A stretch of 64,000 nucleotides of DNA from Marinobacter nitratireducens (lineage in GTDB: Bacteria > Pseudomonadota > Gammaproteobacteria > Pseudomonadales > Oleiphilaceae): assembly GCF_000708045.1 (NCBI RefSeq), contig NZ_ANIE01000003.1:496001-560000 (forward strand), read 5' to 3'. The notes below the pieces were generated by a model, which saw only the letters and a program-made list of their open reading frames with translations, was not told where the DNA came from and did no database searches. Positions within the stretch are counted from its first letter, which is position 1. Each line of letters begins with the position of its first letter. This document shows positions 8,576 through 17,440 of the stretch, piece by piece. The translations under genes and the position numbers were made by a program.

Positions 8576-9514
8576 ATGAGCATCCTGGTAATTGCTGAAC
8601 ATGACAACAGCAGCCTGAAGCAGGCGACCCTGAGTGTTGTAGCGGCTGCCAAGGCCATCGGTGGCGACATCGACGTGCTGGTTGCGGGTGAGAACGTAGG
8701 CGCCGTCGCTGAAGCCGCTGCCAAAGCAGAAGGCGTGAACAAGGTTCTGGTTGCAGACAATGCTGCCTACGGCCACTTCCTGGCAGAAAATCTGTCTGAG
8801 CTGGTTGCCGAAGTGGGTAAGGGCTACAGCCACATTCTGGCTGCTGCCGGTACTACTGGTAAGGATTTCATGCCGCGCGCTGCTGCGCTGCTGGATGTTG
8901 CCCAGGTATCCGACATCATCCGCGTTGAGTCTGACGACACTTTCGTTCGTCCGATCTACGCCGGTAACGCCATCGCGACTGTGAAGTCCAGCGATAGCAT
9001 CAAGGTGATCACCGTTCGTCCGACCGCATTCGACGCTGTTGCTGAAAGCGGTTCTGCGGCTGTTGAAGCCCTCGACACTGTTAAGGACGCTGGTCTGTCC
9101 ACGTTCGTTGGCGAAGAGAAGGCCGAGTCTGATCGTCCGGATCTGGCTTCTGCCGGCATCGTTATCTCTGGTGGTCGCGGTATGCAGAACGGCGACAACT
9201 TCAAGATGCTGGAGCAGGTTGCTGACGTACTGGGCGCTGCGGTTGGCGCATCCCGTGCCGCTGTTGACGCTGGCTTCGTACCGAACGACATGCAGGTCGG
9301 TCAGACCGGTAAGATCGTTGCACCGCAACTGTACGTAGCGGTTGGTATCTCCGGTGCCATCCAGCACCTGGCAGGTATGTCTGACTCCAAAGTGATCGTC
9401 GCGATCAACAAGGACGAAGAAGCCCCGATCTTCCAGGTAGCCGATTACGGCCTGGTCGCGGATCTGTTTGAAGCAGTACCGCAACTGGAAGAAGAGCTGA
9501 AGAAAGTCGTCTGA
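8576..9514 (+). CDS. etfA: Electron transfer flavoprotein alpha subunit
   Basis: 312 residues. The N-terminal half forms domain I of the ETF heterodimer. The C-terminal FAD-binding domain shows VISGGRGM, then [11 protein letters not shown], the [25 protein letters not shown] segment in two consecutive parts, and a terminal [10 protein letters not shown] helix. Length and motifs are standard. It follows etfB with no gap and is ended by an intrinsic terminator. The electron acceptor is the ETF-QO encoded on the other strand upstream. Confidence 0.97.
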   Translation: MSILVIAEHDNSSLKQATLSVVAAAKAIGGDIDVLVAGENVGAVAEAAAKAEGVNKVLVADNAAYGHFLAENLSELVAEVGKGYSHILAAAGTTGKDFMPRAAALLDVAQVSDIIRVESDDTFVRPIYAGNAIATVKSSDSIKVITVRPTAFDAVAESGSAAVEALDTVKDAGLSTFVGEEKAESDRPDLASAGIVISGGRGMQNGDNFKMLEQVADVLGAAVGASRAAVDAGFVPNDMQVGQTGKIVAPQLYVAVGISGAIQHLAGMSDSKVIVAINKDEEAPIFQVADYGLVADLFEAVPQLEEELKKVV

Positions 9515-9530
9515 TTTTCTGTCATGCTTG

Positions 9531-9556
9531 AAAAAGGCACCTACGGGTGCCTTTTT
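9531..9556 (+). terminator. Intrinsic terminator of etfBA
   Basis: Stem AAAAAGGCACC / GGTGCCTTTTT (9531-9541, 9546-9556) with a 4-base loop and trailing T residues, 17 bases after the etfA stop. Confidence 0.9.
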
Positions 9557-9587
9557 TATTGTATTCAACAAAAGATCCGACGAGCCG

Positions 9588-10427
9588 ATGACCATCTCCC
9601 CATTTCAATCTCTCGCCTGTCCACTGGACGGAACTCCGCTAACCCGATCAGACCGATCCTGGACCTGCTGTTCCGGCCACAGCTTTGACATTGCCCGGCA
9701 GGGCTACGTGCATTTGCTTCCCGTGCAGAAAAAGCGGTCGAAAGATCCGGGTGACAGTAAAGAAATGGTCGCCGCCAGGCAGCGATTCCTTAATACAGGT
9801 CATTACGGTCCGATTGCGGATGCGGTTAACAGGGCTGTTCTTGAGGGAAGCGAAGAAGGCGAGTTGGCCTGCCTCGATGCGGGATGCGGTGAGGGCTACT
9901 ATCTGCGCAAACTGGCTGCGTCGATTCCGGTGTCGTTGGCGTTGTCCGCTCTGGGGCTGGATATCTCGAAGTGGGCAGTCCTGGCCGCAGCGAAACAGGA
10001 AAAGGGGGGCGGGTACGTTGTCGGCAGTAATGCGAACCTGCCGGTGCTTCCTGGTTCTGTCGATCGAGTGCTTTGCCTGTTTGGCTTTCCTGTCTATTCC
10101 GAGTTTCATCGAGTGCTCAGGCCCGGAGGTCGGGTCATTCAGGTCGATGCAGGGCCTGACCATCTGCGGGAGTTACGCGAAATCATTTACCCGGAACTGA
10201 AACCCACCCGGGACAGGGATCCTGCCGCGCCAGAAGGCTTTTCCGCTGTCAGCACCGAAGAGATTCGGTATGAGCTGGCACTGGATGGCCGAGACACCAT
10301 TGGGGATCTTTTGGCGATGACACCACACCTCTATCGCGCGAGCGCGGAGGGCAGGGAAAAGGCCCAACGGCTTGAGAGCATCCGGGTAACGGTCAGCGCG
10401 CTGGTGCGGGTCTTAGAAAAGCTCTGA
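9588..10427 (+). CDS. rlmA: 23S rRNA (guanine-N1)-methyltransferase RlmA-like
   Basis: 279 residues from ATG 9588; the frame opens at 9528 but that stretch is the etfA terminator. The N-terminal zinc finger uses the cysteines of LACPLDG and WTCCSGH plus a histidine, followed by the DIARQGYVHLL segment typical of RlmA. A Rossmann methyltransferase domain follows, with the SAM motif LDAGCGEGYY near residue 100 and a LRPGGRVIQV motif. E. coli RlmA methylates G745 of 23S rRNA. The SWTCCSGHSFD segment separates it from generic methyltransferases. The ribosome site is weak. Confidence 0.9.
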   Translation: MTISPFQSLACPLDGTPLTRSDRSWTCCSGHSFDIARQGYVHLLPVQKKRSKDPGDSKEMVAARQRFLNTGHYGPIADAVNRAVLEGSEEGELACLDAGCGEGYYLRKLAASIPVSLALSALGLDISKWAVLAAAKQEKGGGYVVGSNANLPVLPGSVDRVLCLFGFPVYSEFHRVLRPGGRVIQVDAGPDHLRELREIIYPELKPTRDRDPAAPEGFSAVSTEEIRYELALDGRDTIGDLLAMTPHLYRASAEGREKAQRLESIRVTVSALVRVLEKL

Positions 10428-10434
10428 ACCCGGG

Positions 10435-10908
10435 TCACTGACCGGGTTTGCCACCCGAACGTGGGCGCTTTGATGCGCTCTGTTTTTCGGATTTACCAAT
10501 AATCAACGTATCCGCCAGGATATGGAGAGCCCGGTTGGTGGTCCGAACGGACCGGTAGATCTTCTGGCTGGTCTGATCGTGGGATTCCTTGGCCTTTTGG
10601 GCACTTCGCCGGAAATCCTCATCGTTCGAAAACATATCGATCAGGCCGAACGTGGTGTCCGTGATGGCCTTATGAACTTTTTCCACGGCTGTGGCACCGC
10701 CGGTAACGGAATCTTCCAGTAACTTGGCCCGGTTACGCACCTCAAGCACCTCCATCCGCCGTTTCTGGATGGCACTGTGTGCCGCTATGCGGTGAGAATT
10801 CAGAATCCTTAGCTGGCGCCGATTTTGTAGGTGTTGCCAGTAAACGGTCCCCGCCAGAGAAGCGCCGGCGACCAGAGCGATGAACGTAAAGATGGCCTGT
10901 ATGTTCAT
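10435..10908 (-). CDS. Hypothetical membrane-anchored coiled-coil protein
   Basis: 157 residues. An N-terminal hydrophobic segment (residues 5-23) could be a membrane anchor; the rest is hydrophilic and mostly helical, with an arginine-rich stretch near 30-60 and a basic, low-complexity tail. No family is recognised. It lies 12 bases downstream of another small anchored protein on the same strand, with which it probably forms a two-gene operon. It ends convergently with rlmA, with only seven bases between the stops. Confidence 0.65.
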   Translation of the reverse strand: MNIQAIFTFIALVAGASLAGTVYWQHLQNRRQLRILNSHRIAAHSAIQKRRMEVLEVRNRAKLLEDSVTGGATAVEKVHKAITDTTFGLIDMFSNDEDFRRSAQKAKESHDQTSQKIYRSVRTTNRALHILADTLIIGKSEKQSASKRPRSGGKPGQ

Positions 10909-10920
10909 GGAATAAGTCTC

Positions 10921-11274
10921 CTAGCGGTACTCGATCCCCATCTCGACTTCGATTTCCCGTTCGTAAAGCTCCTGTTCCAGTTCTTTCATCACTTCCTGGT
11001 AAACCATCTTGCGAACCATCACGGGAAGTCTGTCTGCCAGCATCCGCGCTGAACGGGATTCTCGTTTGGCCACAGAGATCGGATCCACGACCCTGAGCGT
11101 AAGCACCAGCTCGGGATCCTGTTCCGAACTGGCCAGGTCTTCACTATCCATCATATGGGCAATCAGCTTTTTCTGTTCCTGAAGCTGCCAAAAGAGAAAC
11201 CCGGAAAAACCGACCAGAAGCAGGCTGAAAATCAAAAGAAATGTGATCAAGGGGTCATACCTCCGGAACAACAC
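10921..11274 (-). CDS. Hypothetical single-pass membrane protein
   Basis: 117 residues. A strong transmembrane segment covers residues 9-30 (ITFLLIFSLLLVGFSGFLFW), followed by a glutamate-rich, amphipathic helical region ending in ELEQELYEREIEVEMGIEYR. No known domain is recognised. The gene is upstream of a similar small anchored protein on the same strand. The two share the plan of a short N-terminal anchor plus a cytoplasmic or periplasmic helix, which hints at a two-component membrane assembly, but nothing more can be said. Confidence 0.6.
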   Translation of the reverse strand: MLFRRYDPLITFLLIFSLLLVGFSGFLFWQLQEQKKLIAHMMDSEDLASSEQDPELVLTLRVVDPISVAKRESRSARMLADRLPVMVRKMVYQEVMKELEQELYEREIEVEMGIEYR

Positions 11275-11466
11275 AGTTCATGCACTGAAGTGTGCCTGAC
11301 CCGGCCGCTCAAACGATTGGCCCTGTCGACGACACATCGAGTCAATTCCTGAAAGTGGTCCAGGCTCGCAAAATTGGTAACATGCTTTGACGTTGACAGC
11401 CCGAGGGCACAGAATCCTCGAAGTAGTCTAGCCGGCCTGCTTCCTACTAAGATCAAGGACAAGGAC

Positions 11467-11910
11467 ATGAACTGGATCAAGGCATTTCTCGCGGGCTTTC
11501 TCGCTACGCTGTTCTTCCATCAGGGGTTATTCACCGTATTTTATCTGGCGGGCGCGGTGCCGGTTGCACCGTTCAACCTCACTGCCGTTCCCCCGTTCGG
11601 GGTGCCCGCTGTCGTTTCACTGGCGTTTTTCGGTGGCGTCTGGGGCATGGTTTTGTGGGCTCTAGCGGCTCGCTTTACAGACTGGAAATACTGGCTGACG
11701 AACATCATCGCTGGTGCCATCGGGCCAACGGCCGTCGCCATGATCATTGTGTTCCCGTTGAAGGATCTGGATGTTTCCAGCAAAACCTGGATCGGGGGCC
11801 TGATCCTGAACGGATTCTGGGGCTTTGGGGTCGGCATCTTTATGACGCTTTTCGGTGGACGCTCCACCGGCCAGAACGATTCAAATCAAGACAACAAGGA
11901 TAGGACATGA
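11467..11910 (+). CDS. Small polytopic membrane protein, unknown function
   Basis: 147 residues from ATG 11467, preceded by AAGGACAAGGAC. Four hydrophobic segments are visible (about 5-27, 48-66, 78-96 and 110-130), rich in glycine and alanine; GAIGPTAVAMIIVF is typical of a conserved hypothetical inner-membrane protein. The frame extends upstream to 11374 but without a good ribosome site. The last four bases overlap the start of the next gene (ATGA), so translation of the enoyl-reductase-like protein is probably coupled to it. Confidence 0.75.
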   Translation: MNWIKAFLAGFLATLFFHQGLFTVFYLAGAVPVAPFNLTAVPPFGVPAVVSLAFFGGVWGMVLWALAARFTDWKYWLTNIIAGAIGPTAVAMIIVFPLKDLDVSSKTWIGGLILNGFWGFGVGIFMTLFGGRSTGQNDSNQDNKDRT

Positions 11911-13142
11911 CTGATTCAGCCAATGAGACATACGATCTGGTCGTCTTCGGCGCTACCAGTTTTGTCGGGCAGATTCTCACGCGTTATCTGTTCGAGACCT
12001 ATGGGACCGATAAAGACGTTCGGTGGGCCATCGCCGGACGCTCCGACAAGAAGCTGCAAACGCTCAAAAACGAACTCGGTGCGAAGGATCTGCCTGTGAT
12101 TCTGGCGGATGCCTCCGATGAGCCGGCCCTGCAGGCAATGTGTGAACAGACCCGGGTGGTTATCTCCACCGTTGGTCCCTACGCGCTCTATGGTGAGCCA
12201 CTGATCCAGGCCTGTGTGCGAGTGGGCACGGATTACTGCGATCTCACTGGCGAAGTGCAGTGGATCCGGCGCATGATTCAGCGCTATGAAGAAGAGGCAA
12301 AGTCCTCCGGTGCGCGCATCGTTCACTGTTGCGGGTTTGATTCCATTCCTTCAGACATGGGCGTCTGGTTCCTGCAGCAGCAGGCTGAACAGACGTTTGG
12401 CATCACCTGTCAGGATGTGCGCATGCGCGTCAAGGTTGCCAAGGGCGAGTTCTCAGGTGGTACGGTCGCTTCAATGATTAATGTTGCCAAGGAAGCGTCA
12501 GCCGACCCTGCGTTGCGCAAGGAGCTGGCCAATCCGTTTTCGATTTGCCCACCCGAGCATCGCTCCAAAACCCGTCAGCCGAGCCTCAAATCCGCAGAAC
12601 ATGACCGCACGTTCGATGTCTGGCTGGCACCGTTTGTGATGGGCGCCATCAATACCCGGGTGGTTCATCGTTCCAATGCCCTGCAACAGGCACGGTATGG
12701 CCAGGAATTCACTTACGATGAAGCGATGATGACAGGGCGTGGCGTGAAAGGTCGTCTGGCCGCAACCGCCATTACCGGTGCGCTCGGGGCGTTTTTTGTC
12801 GCGTCCGCCATCAAGCCGACGCGCTGGCTGGTCGAAAAGTTTGTGCCTCAGCCGGGCGAGGGCCCAAGCCCGGAAGCACAGAAAAGCGGTTTTTATGACC
12901 TTCGGTTTGTCGGTCGCACCGGGGATGGAAAAACCATCATTACCAAGGTTACCGGTGATCAGGACCCGGGCTACGGGTCCACAGGGAAGATGCTGGGCGA
13001 GGCCGGACTTTGCCTCGCATTCGACATCCCGAAAGACGTACCGGGAGGCTTCTGGACACCGGCATCACTGCTCGATGGCAGTCTGCTGGATCGCCTGACC
13101 AGTAAGGCCGGTTTGACATTTGAGGTGGTCGAAACCCGCTAA
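11907..13142 (+). CDS. Saccharopine dehydrogenase-like / trans-acting enoyl reductase family protein
   Basis: 411 residues. The N-terminal Rossmann fold binds NAD(P): YDLVVFGATSFVGQI at residues 9-23 and the ADASD acidic segment after strand three. The ISTVGPYALYGEP and HCCGFDSIPSDMG segments are hallmarks of the family that includes human SCCPDH and the mycobacterial trans-acting enoyl reductase. A hydrophobic stretch near 285-300 suggests membrane or lipid-droplet contact. The natural substrate is unknown in bacteria other than mycobacteria. The start overlaps the preceding membrane-protein gene by four bases. Confidence 0.85.
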   Translation: MTDSANETYDLVVFGATSFVGQILTRYLFETYGTDKDVRWAIAGRSDKKLQTLKNELGAKDLPVILADASDEPALQAMCEQTRVVISTVGPYALYGEPLIQACVRVGTDYCDLTGEVQWIRRMIQRYEEEAKSSGARIVHCCGFDSIPSDMGVWFLQQQAEQTFGITCQDVRMRVKVAKGEFSGGTVASMINVAKEASADPALRKELANPFSICPPEHRSKTRQPSLKSAEHDRTFDVWLAPFVMGAINTRVVHRSNALQQARYGQEFTYDEAMMTGRGVKGRLAATAITGALGAFFVASAIKPTRWLVEKFVPQPGEGPSPEAQKSGFYDLRFVGRTGDGKTIITKVTGDQDPGYGSTGKMLGEAGLCLAFDIPKDVPGGFWTPASLLDGSLLDRLTSKAGLTFEVVETR

Positions 13143-13150
13143 ATCTGGAA

Positions 13151-14767
13151 TCACGGCGCCAGGTGAATCAAGTGCTGAACGCCGGGCAGGGCATCACTGG
13201 TGTGGGCGAACCCAATCATGGTTCGCCCCTCCAGCCAGGGTGTCATGCGTTCACTGATACGGCTCGCCGTTTTCTGATCAACACCGGTGAAGGGTTCATC
13301 CAGCAACAAGAGCGGTGCCGGATTAATCAACACCCTTGCCAGCGCGATTCGGCGGGCTTCGCCACCGGACAATCGGCTTCCCGAACTTCCCAGCCAGGTA
13401 TCGAGCTGTTCTGGGGTTTCCGCAAAGCGCCCCGCCAGATCGAGCGCTTCGAGCACACGCCACAAATCCGTGTCGTTCGCGCCCGGATTCCCAATCAACA
13501 GATTCGCCCGTAGCGTGTCATCAAAAATCACGGTTTGTTGGGTCAGATAACAGCATGATGCAGCAGATAGTTCGCCGTGACTCGGTGTGATAAGCCCTGC
13601 AAACGCATCCGCCAGAGTCGACTTCCCGCTCCCCGAATGCCCAATAATCCCCAGCCGGTCTCCGGTTGATACCTGAAGGCTGAAGTGGGTGAGAATTGGC
13701 GGTAAATGCTCATGGCGAAGGCTGATATCGCTGGCCAGGAGTGCGGTACTTTCAGGGAGCGAAGAGGCATGCTTTTCGGGGCGATGCAGCTCTGTGCTCG
13801 TTAGGTTATTGAGGCGTGCTGCTGACGCCTGAGTGGCCCCGAGGCGACCGAATGCATCCGGAAGCATGCCATATACCTCGCCAAGACCCAGCAATACGAT
13901 GGGCATCATCACGAGAACCGGCCCGGAGATCAGTTGGTGCTGATAGATTGCGAGCCCAAAGCCGAGTGCAGCAACGGCCGACAGGTTAATGAGCAGCCCG
14001 GAAACGGCCTGATGCCAGCCCGCGCGCCGGTCTGATCGGGCCTGGTCCGTATTGGCTTCAAGTCCTTGTCTCAGGAGGCGACTGGCATGTTTGCCGGTTC
14101 GTCCGGCAGCGGTGAGCTCGGCGAAGCCCTCCAGATGCTCGATAACGTCGCTCCTCAAGTGTTCAATTCGGTCACTTTGACGCCCGGCAAGCTGGCGTGT
14201 TCGCCAGTACGTGCCCACGGTGGAGAGAAGAAACGCGCTGGCCAAAGGAACCGCAAGCCAGGCCGCCGGGCCGACCCCGAATACCAGCGCCGAGCCGAGT
14301 AATACGAGCAGGGTTACCGCCAGCGCCAGTGCCGTGGGTGCAATCACCCGCAGGTATACCGTATCCAGTGCGTCCACGTCTGACGTCAGGCGGGAAAGCC
14401 ATTGAGCACCGGTCAGGCCCGATCGGTTCAACCTGGGTGCCAGGGCAAGCCGTTCAAACAAGGCCACCCGGATATCGGTCAATAACCGAAGCACCGTATC
14501 GTGGTTGTAGACCCGCTCAAGATAACGCGTGACGGTTCGTGCCACCGCGAAGAACCGGATACCGCCACCCGGAGTATAGAGATTGATGGTGGCCTGGATT
14601 CCAGCAGCCAGCAGCAGGCCCACGAGGGCGGTTTCCGTAATAAACCAGCCAGAGAGCGCCAATAGTCCGATTCCAGACAGCAAGGTGAGCAGAATCAGGA
14701 CGGCACCCAGCACAAGCCGTTTGGGCCGACGGAAAATCAGACGAAGCCAGGGAATCAGCTCACGCAT
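13151..14767 (-). CDS. cydC: Heterodimeric ABC exporter subunit CydC
   Basis: 538 residues from ATG 14767; an in-frame start at 14788 is further inside cydD. Residues 1-310 form the six-helix ABC exporter domain. Residues 330-535 form the nucleotide-binding domain with Walker A GHSGSGKST, signature LSGGEARR and Walker B LLLLDEP. CydDC exports or cycles cysteine/glutathione or binds heme in the periplasm and is needed to assemble bd oxidases. It is the last gene of cydA-cydB-cydD-cydC and its start overlaps the cydD end by eight bases. Confidence 0.93.
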   Translation of the reverse strand: MRELIPWLRLIFRRPKRLVLGAVLILLTLLSGIGLLALSGWFITETALVGLLLAAGIQATINLYTPGGGIRFFAVARTVTRYLERVYNHDTVLRLLTDIRVALFERLALAPRLNRSGLTGAQWLSRLTSDVDALDTVYLRVIAPTALALAVTLLVLLGSALVFGVGPAAWLAVPLASAFLLSTVGTYWRTRQLAGRQSDRIEHLRSDVIEHLEGFAELTAAGRTGKHASRLLRQGLEANTDQARSDRRAGWHQAVSGLLINLSAVAALGFGLAIYQHQLISGPVLVMMPIVLLGLGEVYGMLPDAFGRLGATQASAARLNNLTSTELHRPEKHASSLPESTALLASDISLRHEHLPPILTHFSLQVSTGDRLGIIGHSGSGKSTLADAFAGLITPSHGELSAASCCYLTQQTVIFDDTLRANLLIGNPGANDTDLWRVLEALDLAGRFAETPEQLDTWLGSSGSRLSGGEARRIALARVLINPAPLLLLDEPFTGVDQKTASRISERMTPWLEGRTMIGFAHTSDALPGVQHLIHLAP

Positions 14768-16436
14768 CCCGAACCTCCCCGTCAGCAACGAGCAGAACGC
14801 GATCTGCCAGGGCCAGCAGTGCCTGGTGATGGGTTGAAAAGATCAGTGTCCGACCGGTTTCAGTCAGCTTATGCAATGCCTCAATCACGTACAGCTCGCT
14901 GTCGGTATCCAGGCCTGCGGTGGGTTCGTCCAGGAGAACAAGCGAATAATCGGAAACGAAGATCCGCGCCAGGCTCAGCCGCCGTGCTTGTCCACCTGAC
15001 AGCCCCTGGCCATCCTCGGAGACCAGACTGTGTATTCCTTCGGGGCGAGCATCAATCAAGGCGCCCAGACCCACTTCCCGGATCGCATTCTCGATCGCAA
15101 CGTCGGTGGCAGCAGGCGTCGTCAACCGAAGGTTATCTGCCCACGACCCATGAACCAGAAAGCCCCGTTGGCTCAGCCATCCAAACCGCACTGAGCCGGG
15201 TGCGTCGCCAAACACTGAGATCGACCCGCTATCCGGTGCAACAAACCCGGCCAGAAGGTGAAGCAGAGAACTCTTGCCGCTGCCGGACGGGCCGCTGAGG
15301 GCCACGCATTCACCTTGACGGATGGTCAGGTCGATATGACGGAATATCGGTACGCCATTTTCGTAGGACAGGCTGATATCACGCAGTGAAATTGCCTGCT
15401 CACCCGACGATTCCTTTATCGAAGAGGGGATAGGCCCATGGGGATGCCCGGAACGTAAACGAGCCAGAACTTCCGTACCGGCACCAAGGGCGGCGGCACG
15501 GTCGTGATAATGTTGGGACAGGGTTCGCAATGGCTGGAAGAACTCGGGCGCGAGCAACAGAATCAGCAAGCCTGAATAGAGGGTGAGCCCGTCAGATGGC
15601 CCATAACTGATGTACCCCAGCAGCCCGAAACCGATGTAGATCGCAACCACCGCAATGGCAACCGAGGCAAAGAACTCGAGCACAGCGGAAGAGAGAAACG
15701 CCACTTTCAGCGTCTTCATGGTGATGCGCCGGTAGTGGTCCGAACGCGCCTGAATCGTGGCATTTGCCTGCTCGGTCTGCCCGAACAGCTGGAGGGTGGT
15801 GATACCGCGAACCTTATCCAGGAATTGACCAGACAACCGGCTCACGGTTTCAAAGTGCTGTTGGTTCACCTTTTCGGCGCCCATCCCTACAAGGGCCATG
15901 AACAGCGGGATCAGCGGGGCGGAAAGCAACAGAAAAATTCCGGCCAGCCAGTCCAGCCAGAACACCACCACAAGGATCATCAGCGGAACAAACACCGACA
16001 GCATCATCTGCGGCAGAAAGCGGGCAAAATACCCGTGCAGGGCTTCGATATGGTCGATCCACTCCCGTGCCAGCGCTCCTGCCGAATAATGCCCGATGTC
16101 GATGGGCCCCATGGCCTGCCAGTGGTCACTCAACTGCCGCCGGGCATCTCTGCGCACCTGCTCGCTGCAGCGGGCGGCAAAACGCGTCTGCATTCCCTGG
16201 GCCAGCGCACGGACCACAATGGCCGCCACTAACCCAAGGAATAACGGGAGCAGGCCCTGCAGCGGTACTTCGTCAATGACACCCAGATGAACAATCCGCG
16301 CCAGCAGTGCCATCTGAACGATGGTGGCCATGCCGGCAACGACGCCCGAAACAATGGCGCCGTTAATCCAGCGTTGGCTTTCCTTGGCGAGGGCTTTCAG
16401 CCACTGGCTGACTTCCCGCTGCTCCGGGGGTGCCAC
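14760..16436 (-). CDS. cydD: Heterodimeric ABC exporter subunit CydD
   Basis: 558 residues. It has an N-terminal transmembrane exporter domain and a C-terminal ATPase with Walker A GPSGSGKSS, signature LSGGQARR and Walker B LVLLDEP; the H-loop region reads IFSTHHQAL. The GTG start at 16436 directly follows the cydB stop (TAAGTG on the minus strand), with GAGGG about ten bases upstream, so it is coupled to cydB. With CydC it supplies the periplasmic conditions needed for heme insertion into the bd oxidase encoded upstream. Confidence 0.93.
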   Translation of the reverse strand: MAPPEQREVSQWLKALAKESQRWINGAIVSGVVAGMATIVQMALLARIVHLGVIDEVPLQGLLPLFLGLVAAIVVRALAQGMQTRFAARCSEQVRRDARRQLSDHWQAMGPIDIGHYSAGALAREWIDHIEALHGYFARFLPQMMLSVFVPLMILVVVFWLDWLAGIFLLLSAPLIPLFMALVGMGAEKVNQQHFETVSRLSGQFLDKVRGITTLQLFGQTEQANATIQARSDHYRRITMKTLKVAFLSSAVLEFFASVAIAVVAIYIGFGLLGYISYGPSDGLTLYSGLLILLLAPEFFQPLRTLSQHYHDRAAALGAGTEVLARLRSGHPHGPIPSSIKESSGEQAISLRDISLSYENGVPIFRHIDLTIRQGECVALSGPSGSGKSSLLHLLAGFVAPDSGSISVFGDAPGSVRFGWLSQRGFLVHGSWADNLRLTTPAATDVAIENAIREVGLGALIDARPEGIHSLVSEDGQGLSGGQARRLSLARIFVSDYSLVLLDEPTAGLDTDSELYVIEALHKLTETGRTLIFSTHHQALLALADRVLLVADGEVRDA

Positions 16437-17438
16437 TTAGTGGTAACCCTCACCGGCGCGTACCTTGCCCCGGAACACCCAATAGGTCCAGGCGGTATAC
16501 ACCAGCACAATCGGGATCACGAACAGCAAGCCAAGCAAAAGGAAGAGTTGCGACTCATAGGCTGAGGCCGCCTCCCAGAGGGTGTATTCCGGGGGAACCA
16601 CGTAAGGCCAGCGGCTGACGATCAGGCCAAGGTAGGTGGTGACAAACAGTCCCATGGTGGCCACGAATGGCATGCCCTCAAACCGGTTGCGTACCGACCG
16701 GAAAATCTGGAACGCGCACAGCAGGGTCAGTACCGGTAGCACCCAGATGATGCTGAGATTCGAGAACCAGCGCTCGCGAACGAGATCGTCCACAAACGGC
16801 GTCCAGACACTGATCAGACCAAAAATGATCAGTACGGCAGCCAACAGGGGCAGGGTGATTTTATAAGCCCATTCCTGAAGGCGTCCGTCGGTTTTCAGGA
16901 TCAGCCAGGTAGAGCCCAGCAGGGAGTACCCGGCGAGCATGCCGAGGCCCGTGAGCACGGTAAAGGGGGTCAGCCAGTCCAGCGCACCACCCACGTAGAC
17001 GCCATTGGCCGTCTCAAAGCCCTGAATGTAGGCACCGACCACCGCACCCTGAGCAAACGACGCAATGGTGGAGCCACCCGCAAACGCCCAATTCCAGAGA
17101 TACCGCGAGGTGCGGGCCTTGAACCGGAATTCAAACGCCACACCCCGGAAAATCAGGCCCGCCAGGAGCAGGAACACACCGATGTACAGCGCCGGCAGGA
17201 AGATGGAATACACCATCGGGAAAGCGGCAAGCAGCCCGGCACCGCCGAGAACCAGCCAGGTTTCATTGCCATCCCAGATGGGAGCCACCGTATTCATCAT
17301 GGTATCCCGCGCCTCTTCATTGGGGGCAAACGGGAAAAGAATGCCAACGCCCAGGTCAAACCCGTCCATCAGCACATACATGATGACACCGAAGCCGATG
17401 ATAAAGGCCCAGATGAGGGGGAGATCAAACAGTTCCAT
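16437..17438 (-). CDS. cydB: Cytochrome bd-type quinol oxidase subunit II
   Basis: 333 residues with eight or nine hydrophobic helices. The start MELFDLPLIWAFIIGFGVIMY, the DGFDLGVGILFPF motif and the NGNETWL-like segment (IWDGNETWLVLGG) are diagnostic of CydB/CioB. It forms the oxidase with CydA. Two bases separate it from cydA, and its ribosome site GGGAGG lies in the cydA end. No CydX-like small gene lies between cydB and cydD, which abut exactly. Confidence 0.96.
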   Translation of the reverse strand: MELFDLPLIWAFIIGFGVIMYVLMDGFDLGVGILFPFAPNEEARDTMMNTVAPIWDGNETWLVLGGAGLLAAFPMVYSIFLPALYIGVFLLLAGLIFRGVAFEFRFKARTSRYLWNWAFAGGSTIASFAQGAVVGAYIQGFETANGVYVGGALDWLTPFTVLTGLGMLAGYSLLGSTWLILKTDGRLQEWAYKITLPLLAAVLIIFGLISVWTPFVDDLVRERWFSNLSIIWVLPVLTLLCAFQIFRSVRNRFEGMPFVATMGLFVTTYLGLIVSRWPYVVPPEYTLWEAASAYESQLFLLLGLLFVIPIVLVYTAWTYWVFRGKVRAGEGYH

Positions 17439-17440
17439 AA

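Noticed and set aside
7718..9595. 625-codon open frame antisense to etfBA
   Set aside because: It mirrors two certain genes on the other strand, lacks a ribosome site, and its translation is rich in His, Arg, Asn and Gln as expected from reverse-complemented codon bias.
10427..10449. Hairpin between rlmA and the convergent small gene
   Set aside because: AACCCGG and CCGGGTT arms are present but there is a bulge, almost no loop and no T run, so it is not a convincing terminator.
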